Origin: Sipunculus nudus
Taxonomy: Eukaryota; Annelida; Sipuncula; Golfingiida; Sipunculidae
Reading direction: 5' to 3'
Length of the DNA: 64,000 nt
Assembly: GCA_026874595.1 (NCBI GenBank)
Contig: CM049313.1
Span: 30,314,008 to 30,378,007 of the forward strand
In this document: positions 1 to 10,092 of the stretch, piece by piece
Position numbering within the stretch: the first letter of the stretch is position 1
How the letters are laid out: each line of letters starts with the position of its first letter
Notes under the pieces: model-generated
The model's input: only the letters and a program-made list of their open reading frames with translations
Database searches by the model: none
What the model was told of the DNA's origin: nothing
Position numbers and translations under genes: made by a program

Positions 1-3000
1 CCTAATAGTTTAAAGTTAGATTTATACTGTAAAGATGAACAATTGACAGAGGATTGTGTAATTCAGGGACATTTGTCTTGGATTTGTAAATTTGATGGTT
101 ACGTAGGTTCATATAAATGTCGCGTATGCGGTAGACATTTCAGCCAACCTGGTAATTTATCACGTCATGAGTCTCACTGTGATGGGGATCTATGTCCCAA
201 GTATAAGTTTGTGGGAGGGTTCAATAAGTTATATGATACTATATGGGACAAACTTTTAACCTGTGGGGTGGGTGTGGAATCTGGCAAGAAAATGTACAAA
301 GATTTTATTGTTTATGACTTTCAATCTATATTGGAAACAGACCACGACATGACCGACACGGACAAGACGCGATACACATCCGTACACCGCCCAGTTTCTT
401 TCAGTGTGACCTCTACACTGGACGATGAGGTAGTGCACGTTTGTGACACGGACCCAGAACGTTTAATTGCAAAGTTCATTCAGACCTTAATGAATATACG
501 GAAGGGGTTAAAAAAACGCATTGAACGTAAATTTTATTATGATACAGCAGCCATGAAAACCAGAGCTGAAAATGCTACGGTTAAAGTTCAGGAATGTAAT
601 AAATTGAGGGAAGAACAAGGAGGTAGATTGAAGGGGGATATGAATTTGTATGCTAAGCGGGGGGAGCAGTGGAATAAACACGTATGGAAAACGTTTGGTT
701 CTTTCAGGAATTATAAATCTGAGATACCTGTTTTAGGTTATAATTCCTCAAAATATGATTTTAACCTTACCAAAGACTATTTGTTGCCTGGTTTACATAA
801 ATTATTGCAGGAAGAAGGTGAAATTGATCGGGATTTAGAAACTATCAAGCAGGGTAGTGCCTATACAAAAGTTACAGTTCCAGACCTTTTCCGTTTCTTA
901 GATATGTATAAATTCCAATCAACGGGTACTAGTTTAGCTAAATTCATGAAGGCCCATGGGGTCAAAGAGGAAAAAGGTTTTTTTCCCTATGAGTGGTTTT
1001 CACATGTTGATAAATTAGATGAGCCTCCGGCTGAAGCTTTTTATTCTACCGTGAGGGAATCCAACACATTGGGTGGGGATGAAAAAGAAATTTATGTGAA
1101 TTATCAACATTGTTTGTCTGTGTGGCAAGAAAATAATATGTCCACTTTCAAAAATTATTTACGATATTATAATGATTTAGATGTTAGACCTTTTAAAGAA
1201 GCAGTGCATCATTGGTTGGAGTTGACTCACAAACACGGGGTTGATGTGTTAAAAGAATGTGTCAGTTTACCCGGGTTGTCTCGCATACGAATGTTTCGTT
1301 CGGCTGCCGAGCATCCTGGTTTCTTGGGTTTTTCTTTAAATTCTGAAAATTGGGCCAACGTGGAACCTCTCATTGAACGTAATATTGTGGGTGGTCCTTC
1401 CATAATTTTTACAAGGTACAACAGTGCCGGGGAAACTTTACTCCGGGGGAAAGAGGATGAGTTTTGTTAAGCGGTATTGGGTTTTGGTGCCAACAGCCTC
1501 TACCCGTTTGCCATGAGCCGTGATCTGCCAAACGGTGCGCCAGTGTTTTGGGGTCCTCCTTCGTTTGTGGAGGAAGGCTTCACACTCGCAGACGAATCTG
1601 ACGAGGACCATGGTATACCTGTGGATGTGAGTGAAAGGGTGTTTGTGCCGAGAGACACTTTGTCGAAAATATCTCGGTTAGAAAGAGACGTTATGTTGTG
1701 GGAGAGTAAATACAATTTTCTACCTCAAGGGCGAATGTTGAAACACCAGATAAACATGGGAAAACAAATGAATGTGGGACCTTTCGGAGTGGACGGGGTG
1801 GACGAGAGGGGACGTTGTATATACGAGGTGAACGGATGTTTTGTGCACGGACACGACTGTGAATTCAAAAAGGACAGGGGTACCGACGAATCTAAACAGA
1901 AATTGAAAAGAACACGCGTGCGAAAGGAAATGATTGAAGATATGACTTGGTTGAAAGTTGTCACCTGGTGGGAATGCGAGTTCTGTAAAGGTAACAGGAA
2001 TTACCAGTATTTTAACGATTTACCGCAAACTTTTAAAAAGTGGCAAAGAACTTCAAAAGTAAAACGTGAACCTTTGACTACTCAAACACTGTTAAATCGT
2101 GTGAAAATGGGAAAGTTTTTCGGAGCTCTTGAAATCAAAGCTCGCGTCCCTGAACATTTGGAGCACTACTTCGGTGAGATGTGTCCCTTTTTTGTGACGG
2201 TAGACATAGAAGCGAAACATGTGGGAGAACACATGTTCCGTTACATGGAAAAGAACAATTATCCCACCAACACTAAAACTCGTTCGTTGGTGGGCGGTAT
2301 GAAAGTGGACAAAGTCTTGCTATCTTCTGATTATCTGAGGTGGTTGATGGGAAAGGGTGTGATGGTGGAGTGTGTTTATCAGGCCTTAGAATGGGTGGGT
2401 GACAAAATACTTAAAACATTTGTAGACAGTGTAGCGTCGGCTAGACGAGAGGCGGCCGCCGACCCGGACAAGCAGTGTGAAGCCAACACTCAAAAGCTGA
2501 TCATAAACGCAGCGTACGGGGCCACCCTTATGAACAAGCGCAAACACCGCAATATCAAATATGTCCAGGGGGATGCCAGTGTGAATGAGATGCACAACGA
2601 CGCACGTTTCCGCCAGTCGTGTGTCGTGGCAGATGAGAAAAAAGACCCGTTGACGGGACAGGTCGAGCGTGAAAGGATGTATGAAGTCGAAATGGCTCCC
2701 CGTTCTTTACCTTTTGATGTACCTAAACAGTTGGGATTTTTCATTTTGCAAACAGCCAAATTGCGTATGCTTCAATTTTATTATGATTGTGTTGATAAAT
2801 GTTTGGGTCGGGACAAGTTTGAACTGGGGGAAATGGACACTGATTCATTGTATTTTTCTGTGGGTTTTGATTTACATCCCGATTTTGATAAGTGTCGACC
2901 CAACTCGTGGCAGGACATATTTAGCAGTTGGCACCCTCTTTTGTCACAGGTTAAACCTGAATTACAATGTGAATTTAAATCTCATTTATTTCAGCATTGT

Positions 3001-3666
3001 TTTGATGATTGGGAACCTGATTTCAATGTTGTATTTTTCCCACGTCAGTGTTGTCAGAAGCATTACGAATATGATCAGAAAACACCAGGCCTGTTTAAAT
3101 TGGAATGTGTTGGAGACCGCTTAATTGCTCTGTGTTCTAAGTCTTATTGTTTGCATGTGTCGGGTGGGCTACAGAAAAGTGCACTGAAAGGGGTGAATAA
3201 ACATTTAGTAAAATCTGCATGGGACACCATGAAAGAAACATTACAAACTGGAGTGGGTAAAAATGTCAAGAACAAAGGTATTAAAATGGTAAACGGTAGA
3301 ATGGTGACATATGAACAAGAGAAAAAAGGGTTTTCTTATCTGTATAAAAAACGGGTCGTGTGTGAAGACGGCATTCACACCGAACCTTTAAATATAACTT
3401 TGAAACCAGCTCTCAAGAATTATACTTTGATACAACCTAGAGGTCAAGTGGTAAAACCAAAAGTAAAAACAGTCACAGTACAAAGTAAAGATATACTTAG
3501 AAAGAGGTTAGAAATTTCTCATTTTGGTGGGTTTACACAAGAAGAATCAGATGATGTTAGGAGGGAAATGGGAGTATTAGGGGATGATGAAATGCATAAA
3601 GGGGATAGGGATGGGTATGAAGACGATGATGATGATTATCATAACGATGATCGATATATATTGTAA
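1..3666 (+). pseudogene. Protein-primed type B DNA polymerase, broken, 5' end missing
   Basis: Replicates the element from protein-primed ends in the family. The frame is open from base 1 and continues past a single TAA at 1468-1470, with the same frame intact on both sides. Visible in order: a Cys2His2-like finger near 112-180 (CRVCGRHF...HESHC), the exonuclease I region YDFQSILE near 313, Exo II (GYNSSKYDF) near 736, Exo III (YYNDLD) near 1165, polymerase motif A (NSLYP) at 1492, motif B (KLIINAAYG) at 2494-2520 and motif C (MDTDS) at 2833. Motif A normally begins with a metal-binding Asp; here base 1486 encodes Gly (FGANSLYP). Exo I usually reads DFE; here the third residue is Gln. Both suggest loss of activity. 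The C-terminal tail is acidic. Confidence 0.9.
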
Positions 3667-3678
3667 CTATATGAGTGT

Positions 3679-3779
3679 AACAGTCAAATAGACAGGATGT
3701 TTTTGTTTTATTTTGTACATCAAACTGTGCATATTTTCCATATTGTACTGTTAGGCAGTAAATTTCAACTGTAAACAAG

Positions 3780-3843
<64 letters not shown>

Positions 3844-3990
3844 AAAAAAAAAAAACAAGTGATACAGTCAAATGAATGGTACATGTTTTTTTATTTTGTA
3901 CACTTAAACTGTGCATATTTTCCATACTGTACTGTTAAGCAGACCTTATTAAACGTAATCGTCTAGTTCAACTGTAAACAAGAGTTCGTG
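3679..3990. repeat. Tandem duplication around a (TA)n tract, upstream of the ATPase gene
   Basis: Two diverged copies of about 105-125 bases lie at 3679-3783 and 3862-3990. Both contain the words ACAGTCAAAT, CTGTGCATATTTTCCATA, GTACTGTTA and CAACTGTAAACAAGAGTT. They are separated by a (TA)n run at 3784-3839 and an A run. The second copy ends just before the ATPase start at 4004, so the duplicated unit probably contains a promoter or polymerase 3' end region. No gene lies in this stretch. Confidence 0.8.
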
Positions 3991-4003
3991 TTTTTTCCTC
4001 AAC

Positions 4004-4788
4004 ATGGTTGAACCAATAAAAAATATGGTGAATGTGATGAAGCGTGATGAGGAAGAATATGAAACAGAGGAGATTAAACGAATGGTTGAAAGGATAATGA
4101 ATGATGCTGGGCTGAGGAAAGAGTTGTTGGAATGTGTAAAATCTGTTCAAACCTATGGGTCTGAAAACGATTATAGGTTTAACCACCCCTGCAACCACAT
4201 GATCGTAGGTCCGTCTGGTGCTGGTAAGACCACTTTAGTGAAAAATGTTTTGGATATTGGTTGGTTTTAAGAGCCTATGGAGCAAGTCATCCTTTTGTAT
4301 AAAATGAACAACCCATACATGATCAGATTAAAATAGATGAGAAATTGAAAGGTCTGACTTTACAAAACGAAGAGTTGTTGAAAAAACTTCTTAACCGTAC
4401 AGAATTCAGTGACGGCGTTAACCCTTTAAGGACTTTGATCATAGTCGATGATTTAATGAACGAAGTGAATTCTTCCCCTTTTATGTCTGATTTGTTTCTA
4501 CATACGGGACATCATTCTAATTGTACTGTTTTTATGTTGACACAAAATTTATACGGACATGGGAAACAAGGAAGGAGCATACGTTTGAATGCCCATTATT
4601 ATCATTTATTCAAAAATCCTGTAGACACGCGTCAGTATAAGATGCTCGGAGCCTAAATGAATATGAAAGATAAGTTTGATAAAGCTATATCCGAGTTGGG
4701 GCCCAATGAATTTTTCACTGTCAATACCACTCAAAATTCTAATGGTCATATCACGTTCGGTATACCCCCCACAAAGGTACTAAAGTAG
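4004..4788 (+). pseudogene. FtsK/HerA-type DNA packaging ATPase, frameshifted
   Basis: In the family this ATPase pumps viral DNA into the capsid. Seen: Walker A GPSGAGKTT at about 4207-4233, then a frame change between 4233 and 4345, then Walker B TLIIVDDLMNE near 4432-4464. After it comes a Thr-Gln-Asn motif (MLTQNLY) of the kind seen near sensor positions in A32-like ATPases. The frame meets a TAA at 4654-4656 and continues open in the same frame to 4788. Total span about 260 codons, close to the family length. It sits between the polymerase and a small basic gene. Both the frameshift and the stop make it non-functional as read. Confidence 0.82.
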
Positions 4789-4852
4789 TACTAAATGCTG
4801 TGGCTTACATCGAGTAAACATCTGAGATTGAGTAAAAACCTTTTTAGCAACC

Positions 4853-5092
4853 ATGTCCTTCGTAGAAACGTACATGAAATAATACATGCCTTACAGTTCG
4901 TACGCCTCTCGTATATTACAAGGGATGGACGAAAAGGGTAATGTGAACAAAAGAAAGTTACGTAAAGTAGCGGCTGGGGCTGGTACGGATTTTCTCGATT
5001 TTTTAACCCGTGAAGCCGAAAAAATATTGTATGAAGAATATCCCATGACCCCTAAAGAGAAACGAAAATTCACCCGTGTAAAAAACATTTAG
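4853..5092 (+). pseudogene. Small protein, possible histone-fold, with in-frame stop
   Basis: ATG 4853 opens a frame that meets TAA at 4880-4882 and continues to TAG at 5090, 80 codons in all. An alternative start is ATG 4889, directly after the stop. The C-terminal two thirds have the helix pattern and charge spacing of a histone fold: YASRIL, then KLRKVAAGAGTDFLDFL, then EAEKILYEE, then a short KRKFTRVKNI. Resemblance to H2B-like proteins is my inference from pattern only. The next gene begins 5 bases later, so the two are probably co-transcribed. Confidence 0.5.
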
Positions 5093-5097
5093 TAAAT

Positions 5098-5478
5098 ATG
5101 GGATCGAGAGGAGCTAGTAAAGCCAAACGCCGTGTAACGGCGAAGAAATACATAGCCGAAATGGGACCAAAAATATTAAAGTTTGTGGACAGTAAAGTAC
5201 CCTTAGTGGACGTTCGTTTTTTTACTCCTAAAACCAAAGCCGCTTCTAAAAAATCTAGGGAGAAAACCCTTAAGAAAAAAGAGCCCGTAACACCTGAGAG
5301 TGAGGAAGAGATCACGGACGAGGAGCAAGATGACGCAGCCGACTATCCCAGCTACAGTGATGAAGAAGCTGGAGGAGGTGTTGACTCGCCTGTCGGAGCA
5401 AGCTCCGATTCCGGACCCGGTGACGCAGCAGTACAATCAGAACAAACAGAAAATGACGAAATTGATAGAGAAAACTAA
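5098..5478 (+). CDS. Basic-then-acidic small protein, unknown
   Basis: 126 residues, starting at ATG 5098 just after the preceding small gene. I do not recognise the family. The first 70 residues are Lys/Arg-rich (SKAKRRVTAKK, then KAASKKSREKTLKKK), and the last 50 are strongly acidic and Ser/Gly-rich. Such a bipolar protein could bind DNA or chromatin. The acidic tail overlaps the start of the next gene in another frame from 5330 to 5478, which may itself explain the skewed composition. Confidence 0.6.
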   Translation: MGSRGASKAKRRVTAKKYIAEMGPKILKFVDSKVPLVDVRFFTPKTKAASKKSREKTLKKKEPVTPESEEEITDEEQDDAADYPSYSDEEAGGGVDSPVGASSDSGPGDAAVQSEQTENDEIDREN

Positions 5479-5977
5479 AAACCCGAAAGCCATTACCAGT
5501 CGTATTCAACTCATGCAACTTATGCAAGACAACGCTAAACTATACAGACAGCATCACGGTAGTATGAACCCGTACGCAGCTTCTGGAGTCAGCACTAGCC
5601 CTTCACCAGCACTGACTCGCAGTGGTTTGCGCATACCGAACACTACTGGGGCTAGTCCTTATTTGCCTACACCGCGCAGAAGAATTTCCCCCAGGTCTCC
5701 TGAAGATACGGATGTTTATGCCCCACCCATTATGTACCCGGAAGATCAAGACGAGTTTCAGACACCCCGCAGTAGTAGGGATAGCAGGAGAAGGAGAAGG
5801 AGAAGAAGGCAACGAGAAACTTCTGGCATAGGCCGTTCTCTGTCGGACGGTGATTTGACGGACAGTTTCGTGGACTTGATAAACAGGCGTGACATGAGAT
5901 CGCTACAAAATGTGATCAGCGGGTTACACGATAGGTTAGGTGAAGTGTTGGCCTCTAGTGCTGGTACACCCCTATGA
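5330..5977 (+). CDS. Unknown protein with Ser/Pro linker and Arg run
   Basis: I chose ATG 5330 over the upstream GTG 5300 because the sequence from MTQPTIPATVMKK onward looks structured. 215 residues. The N-terminal 75 residues are predicted helical (KKLEEVLTRLSEQ, RIQLMQLMQDNAKLY). A Pro/Ser-rich linker follows, then an uninterrupted Arg stretch near 5785-5810 and a final helical segment ending at TGA 5977. It may be a minor virion or DNA-binding protein. It overlaps the previous gene by 149 bases and precedes the integrase by 3 bases. Confidence 0.65.
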   Translation: MTQPTIPATVMKKLEEVLTRLSEQAPIPDPVTQQYNQNKQKMTKLIEKTKNPKAITSRIQLMQLMQDNAKLYRQHHGSMNPYAASGVSTSPSPALTRSGLRIPNTTGASPYLPTPRRRISPRSPEDTDVYAPPIMYPEDQDEFQTPRSSRDSRRRRRRRRQRETSGIGRSLSDGDLTDSFVDLINRRDMRSLQNVISGLHDRLGEVLASSAGTPL

Positions 5978-5980
5978 ACC

Positions 5981-7091
5981 ATGAAAAGGCGTTTAGAGAA
6001 GAAAAGGGTCATTCCTGCCCAACCCTAATCTAAGAAAAGGAAAAAATCTCCGGAAGAACAGAAAAGGTATGATATTCTGTACGATGTGGCTAAACATCCT
6101 GATACGGCTTTCACCGGCAACAAGAAAAGAATCCTAGAGAAATTACAGGCCACATACTCCGGGAAAAGTAAAAAAGAAAAGGTTGAAACATGCGGAAAAT
6201 TATCTCATTCAACAAAAATCTTTTATGTTACACGCGCCAGCCCCTGCGGGTAAAGGTAAATTTGAGCGCATGCGCAGAGTGGTGGGTGGCGTCGACGAGC
6301 AATGGCAATCAGATCTGATAGATATGAGACAGCACACTAGAAACAACAAAGGTTACACATTCATTTTAAATTGTATAGACGTGTGTTCTAGGATGATTTT
6401 TACACGCCCTTTAAAAACAAAGGGGGGTCAAGAGGTAGTGGGAGCGTTGCGAGACATATTTATGCAGTCAGCAAGACACCCGAAATTTAAATTGCAAACC
6501 GATCACGGCAAAGAATATTTTAACCGTTATATGAAAGCTTTGGAGAAAGAATATAAATTTCAACAATTCGCTTCACGCGAACCTGAAATTAAAGCTTCCC
6601 TAGTGGAACGTTCAAATCGTGAAATACGTGAAAGGTTGGAAAGACTGTGGACAATGCAGGGTAAAGAAACATGGGTAAACCTGTTACCCGATTTGACCAG
6701 TGCTATTAATAACACGTACCACAACAGCATTAAAACTACACCTAACCTCGCTTCCGAAGCCACCCCTGAGGAAGAGAATGAACTTTTTCATTTGCTCTAC
6801 CCTACCCATACTCGTCCTCAGACGCGCCGTAACACCAAAGACCTCAGTAAATATAGGATCGGAGACCACGTCCGTGTGGCCAGATGGCGCGGGACATTTG
6901 AAAAAGGCACACGCAAAAAGTTCCAGGAAGAAATATTCCAGATTTATGCGCGTAAAATACGTACACCCAGGGTTGTTTTTTTGTTGCTGGATGAAAACGG
7001 GGACGAATTGGAAGGCCAATGGACAAGTGATTTACTTCAGGAGGCTCCTGATCCCGGTTGGAGTTGGATGGGCGAAGAACAGGAAGAATAG
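5981..7091 (+). pseudogene. Retroviral-like integrase (rve family), N-terminal region broken
   Basis: Inserts the element DNA into the host genome. The core frame 6183-7091 reads with no stop. D,D,E residues are visible at Asp 6312 (QSDLIDM), Asp 6501 (QTDHGKEY) and Glu 6606 (LVERSNRE). After the core an SH3/chromo-like C-terminal segment (KYRIGDHVRVARWRGTF) near 6847-6897 is typical of Polinton integrases. The first start in that frame is only a TTG. The expected N-terminal part lies in another frame from ATG 5981, interrupted by TAA 6026-6028 and continuing to about 6180, so one stop and one frameshift separate it from the core. Core identity is firm; the joined extent is inferred. Confidence 0.9.
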
Positions 7092-7093
7092 AT

Positions 7094-7876
7094 ATGGAGA
7101 AATTTGACAATTGGACCGAACAAAACCCTTTCTACAGGTTATGTTATTCCGGTAAAAAGTGTCAATTACATGAGGTGAATTGGTCTGGGGAATGGGTGTG
7201 GGTGTGTCATAAACACTGTCAAGTTCATGTGTGTGAACCTGTCCAGTGCGTACCCTCATGCCCTGTGAGGGAAAACCCTGAAGGTGAGATGGTGTGTAAA
7301 ATCAGTGGAAGGGTAGTGGGTGTAGATTACAAAGAACCTTACATGCTACAGGAAGAGCCGGTCACATGTATCAATGTGGAAGACCGGGTTGTTCCCACAG
7401 ATGTTGTGTTGTACAATTTGTTTATACAAAAGTGGAATGTCACCCGATTTTATGAGGTGGATAGGATTTTGTTCCGCGATATAGTTCCATTGGAATTTAT
7501 CAATGAACGCTTCATGTTATATTATATGTGTTGTAAGTTGTGGGAAACCCATAAAAGGGAACAAGAAGAAGATGGGAAAGACAAATTCACAATATTTAAA
7601 AAAGAGAGAAAACAAAATATATACACAGCCTTCTGTCGTGCTGTGTATGATTTGTTGAACCCTTGTGAACCTTACGCAAACAAAGGGTACCGCAAACTCT
7701 TCGATTTACAAAACCATTTTTTAAAAATGATGAAATGTATATGCAGTCTTTCTCAAGGTCACAGTCCGTATAAGAGAGAACTGTTACGACAGAAAAAATT
7801 GAAAGAAGTCACAGAATTAGAATATTATATAGCTTTGTGTGAGGATTTGTCACCCTATGTTGTAAGTGCTGAATAA
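7094..7876 (+). CDS. Cys-rich protein, probable zinc binding, unknown family
   Basis: 260 residues from ATG 7094, which follows the integrase stop by two bases (an in-frame ATG at 7058 is also possible). Residues 13-75 hold a dense Cys/His cluster: CYSGKKC, then VCHKHCQVHVC, then CVPSC, then MVCKISGRVVG. This suggests one or two zinc-binding modules. The rest is rich in aromatic and charged residues, with no transmembrane segment or signal peptide visible. I do not recognise the family. Its place between the integrase and the large structural-type genes suggests a core function. Confidence 0.75.
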   Translation: MEKFDNWTEQNPFYRLCYSGKKCQLHEVNWSGEWVWVCHKHCQVHVCEPVQCVPSCPVRENPEGEMVCKISGRVVGVDYKEPYMLQEEPVTCINVEDRVVPTDVVLYNLFIQKWNVTRFYEVDRILFRDIVPLEFINERFMLYYMCCKLWETHKREQEEDGKDKFTIFKKERKQNIYTAFCRAVYDLLNPCEPYANKGYRKLFDLQNHFLKMMKCICSLSQGHSPYKRELLRQKKLKEVTELEYYIALCEDLSPYVVSAE

Positions 7877-7950
7877 AATATGTGCGAAACATGTACATTC
7901 TTTTGTGTGGTGTTAGAGTGAGAGTGCGTGCTGTGAAACCGAGAAAAAAA

Positions 7951-10092
7951 ATGACAGAAGTTAACTTGCTGTGTGCCAGTGACGTCTCCACTGATCTATA
8001 CCCCGCCAATGCTAGCAATGATTTCACTGTACAGCTGCCAGAACCTTTAAGGTTACCTCAGCAAGGACAGCATGAGATCGCTTTGGTGGATATGGTCGTG
8101 CCTGCGAGTGTTTTCGTGGAAAGCCGAGACCCTTACGCTGACGTAAGGTGTGCTTTCCGACTGAAAACCATGCACGGTACCACCCAACCGTACAGCTTTA
8201 CCGTTACACGTAAGAAACCTGAGAACACGTTGGACCCTGACAGTTTCCAAGAGGGTTTTACAACGGCATTGGAAGCAGCTCAAGATTCTCAACCTGAAAA
8301 CCGAGCCACAGAAATCAGGACCTGGCGGTACTCTTTCACCCCCTTCCCTTTTACTATAACCCAGGTGCTAAATTCCTACCTACCCGCAGATTACAGTGAA
8401 ACAACCTCTGGTGAAAGTCCATGGGGCCTGTATACGGATGACAATTTTAGGATGGTAGTAGGTGCTTTATCCAGTGCTAGTTTCTCTGTACCCGTAGGAC
8501 ATCCAGATGGTTTTCCAAACCTGCTGACTTTTACCGTGCCTGAAGATGAAACGGAGTACATGGAAAAACGATTAACAGATGCTACCGTATGGAAAAGGTT
8601 TGAATTTAAACCCGGCAACACGAGCTGGAAGGCCAGTACTTTTCATCCTCTGTTACGGACTTTCTGTGAAGAATACAACCAGGAATACCAGAACCATCAC
8701 ACGCACTTTGACACCGGCTTATTTCCCATGACATATATGTGGCAGTCCAACAATGATGGAAACGTTTTCCTCGGGTTCAGATTACATTTGCACGACAACA
8801 CCTTTCAGTTTCAAAGAGATCTCAGGCAAGCTTTTCATATGAGGTGTACACGGGGTGCTGTACAGAAAATGCAATTCTCTAACCCCGCATGGGAGCCTGA
8901 GGCGACCCTATGGACATTACCTAACGTTACACCTATCCCAGATGATAACCTTGTGCCCGCTGGTGAAGACGATAACCGGGTCCAGGAAGTTGGGGAAACA
9001 CCTGCACGTGGAACTGAATACAACCCTCCTTTGGCAGACCCTACCACCAAAGATGAATGTTTGGGGTGGGGGTCGCATTACCATTGGACTTTCATGTCCA
9101 GTCAAACGGAGATGCGGTGTTTCTTCGGATTCGGGGACAAAAGTAAAGCCTCCACGCAACGTGACGCCCCTTTCCATGCGCAAGCGCTGGTGAACATAAG
9201 CCGTTCCACCGAGCTCACCCTGACACAAGAAGTGATACTCCCCACACAATACCAGCTGCGTATATGTTTTGTACAAGGTTACAGTCCCGTGCAAAGTTTT
9301 TCTGCTGAACCCACTGAGGATGTGAATTTTTTTAACAATTTAGAGCAAGCCGTGGAAAGGGCTGTGGAACAGTTACCTGCCTCTTCCACGTGTGAGTATA
9401 ACGTGAAAGTACACGTACACCGCACGTCGGCTGGAGAAGGGGAGGGTATACGGTTCGATACTTCCTGGTGTTGTGCTCAGCGTTTTGAAAATGATACCAC
9501 ACGATCCGAAGTGAGACAGTGGGTAGAAAGGTTCCATAACATGGGTATACAGGTCAACACAGAATTAAAAAACAAATTGGACGTGCAGGAAGGGGCACTT
9601 TTTTCATGGGTGGACGTGGAGGAAGGGTGGCACGTATTACAGTACCCTGCTTTCAACATGGAAATCTATACCTGTTATGCTTCAGACCCTGTGCGTATTC
9701 GAATACCTTTCAAAGAAACACCTGACAGTGGGTTCAAATGGTTGTTAGTCCAATATATGAGTTGGGCGTTTAGTGCAGGTCTTTGGGAGCAAACACCCAA
9801 ACATTCTTTCCTTACATTGGGTAGAGGTTTACCTGGCGGTATGTGGTGTAAAATCGGTAGAATACAGTTTCGTCTGAGCATGAGACCTGGCGGGCACAAT
9901 ATCTCCGAGTACGATTACGCCACTCATTTATCCCCCGTGCCAGGGTTTAATACCTCCCCTGACAACACCGACGCTCCTCACCACGCTTCCTATATGGTGA
10001 TAAATGCGGACGAAAACATGATAAACCTTTTGGGTCTGGTTACACCTTTTCGACTGTTACAGTTGTACGAAGATCGAGGTGCTGTAGAATGA
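7951..10092 (+). CDS. Large structural-type protein, intact
   Basis: 713 residues from ATG 7951. The N-terminus has the pattern seen in many Polinton structural proteins: an Asn-rich start, Phe-x-Val-x-Leu, then a Leu-Pro stretch and a hydrophobic strand (NDFTVQLPEPLRL then EIALVDMVVPASVF). The rest is beta-rich with many aromatics and no membrane segment. It is probably a minor capsid, fibre or vertex protein; this role is inferred. The next gene starts at ATG 10089 inside an ATGA overlap, a junction used elsewhere in this element. It is one of the few long genes here with no break. Confidence 0.75.
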   Translation: MTEVNLLCASDVSTDLYPANASNDFTVQLPEPLRLPQQGQHEIALVDMVVPASVFVESRDPYADVRCAFRLKTMHGTTQPYSFTVTRKKPENTLDPDSFQEGFTTALEAAQDSQPENRATEIRTWRYSFTPFPFTITQVLNSYLPADYSETTSGESPWGLYTDDNFRMVVGALSSASFSVPVGHPDGFPNLLTFTVPEDETEYMEKRLTDATVWKRFEFKPGNTSWKASTFHPLLRTFCEEYNQEYQNHHTHFDTGLFPMTYMWQSNNDGNVFLGFRLHLHDNTFQFQRDLRQAFHMRCTRGAVQKMQFSNPAWEPEATLWTLPNVTPIPDDNLVPAGEDDNRVQEVGETPARGTEYNPPLADPTTKDECLGWGSHYHWTFMSSQTEMRCFFGFGDKSKASTQRDAPFHAQALVNISRSTELTLTQEVILPTQYQLRICFVQGYSPVQSFSAEPTEDVNFFNNLEQAVERAVEQLPASSTCEYNVKVHVHRTSAGEGEGIRFDTSWCCAQRFENDTTRSEVRQWVERFHNMGIQVNTELKNKLDVQEGALFSWVDVEEGWHVLQYPAFNMEIYTCYASDPVRIRIPFKETPDSGFKWLLVQYMSWAFSAGLWEQTPKHSFLTLGRGLPGGMWCKIGRIQFRLSMRPGGHNISEYDYATHLSPVPGFNTSPDNTDAPHHASYMVINADENMINLLGLVTPFRLLQLYEDRGAVE

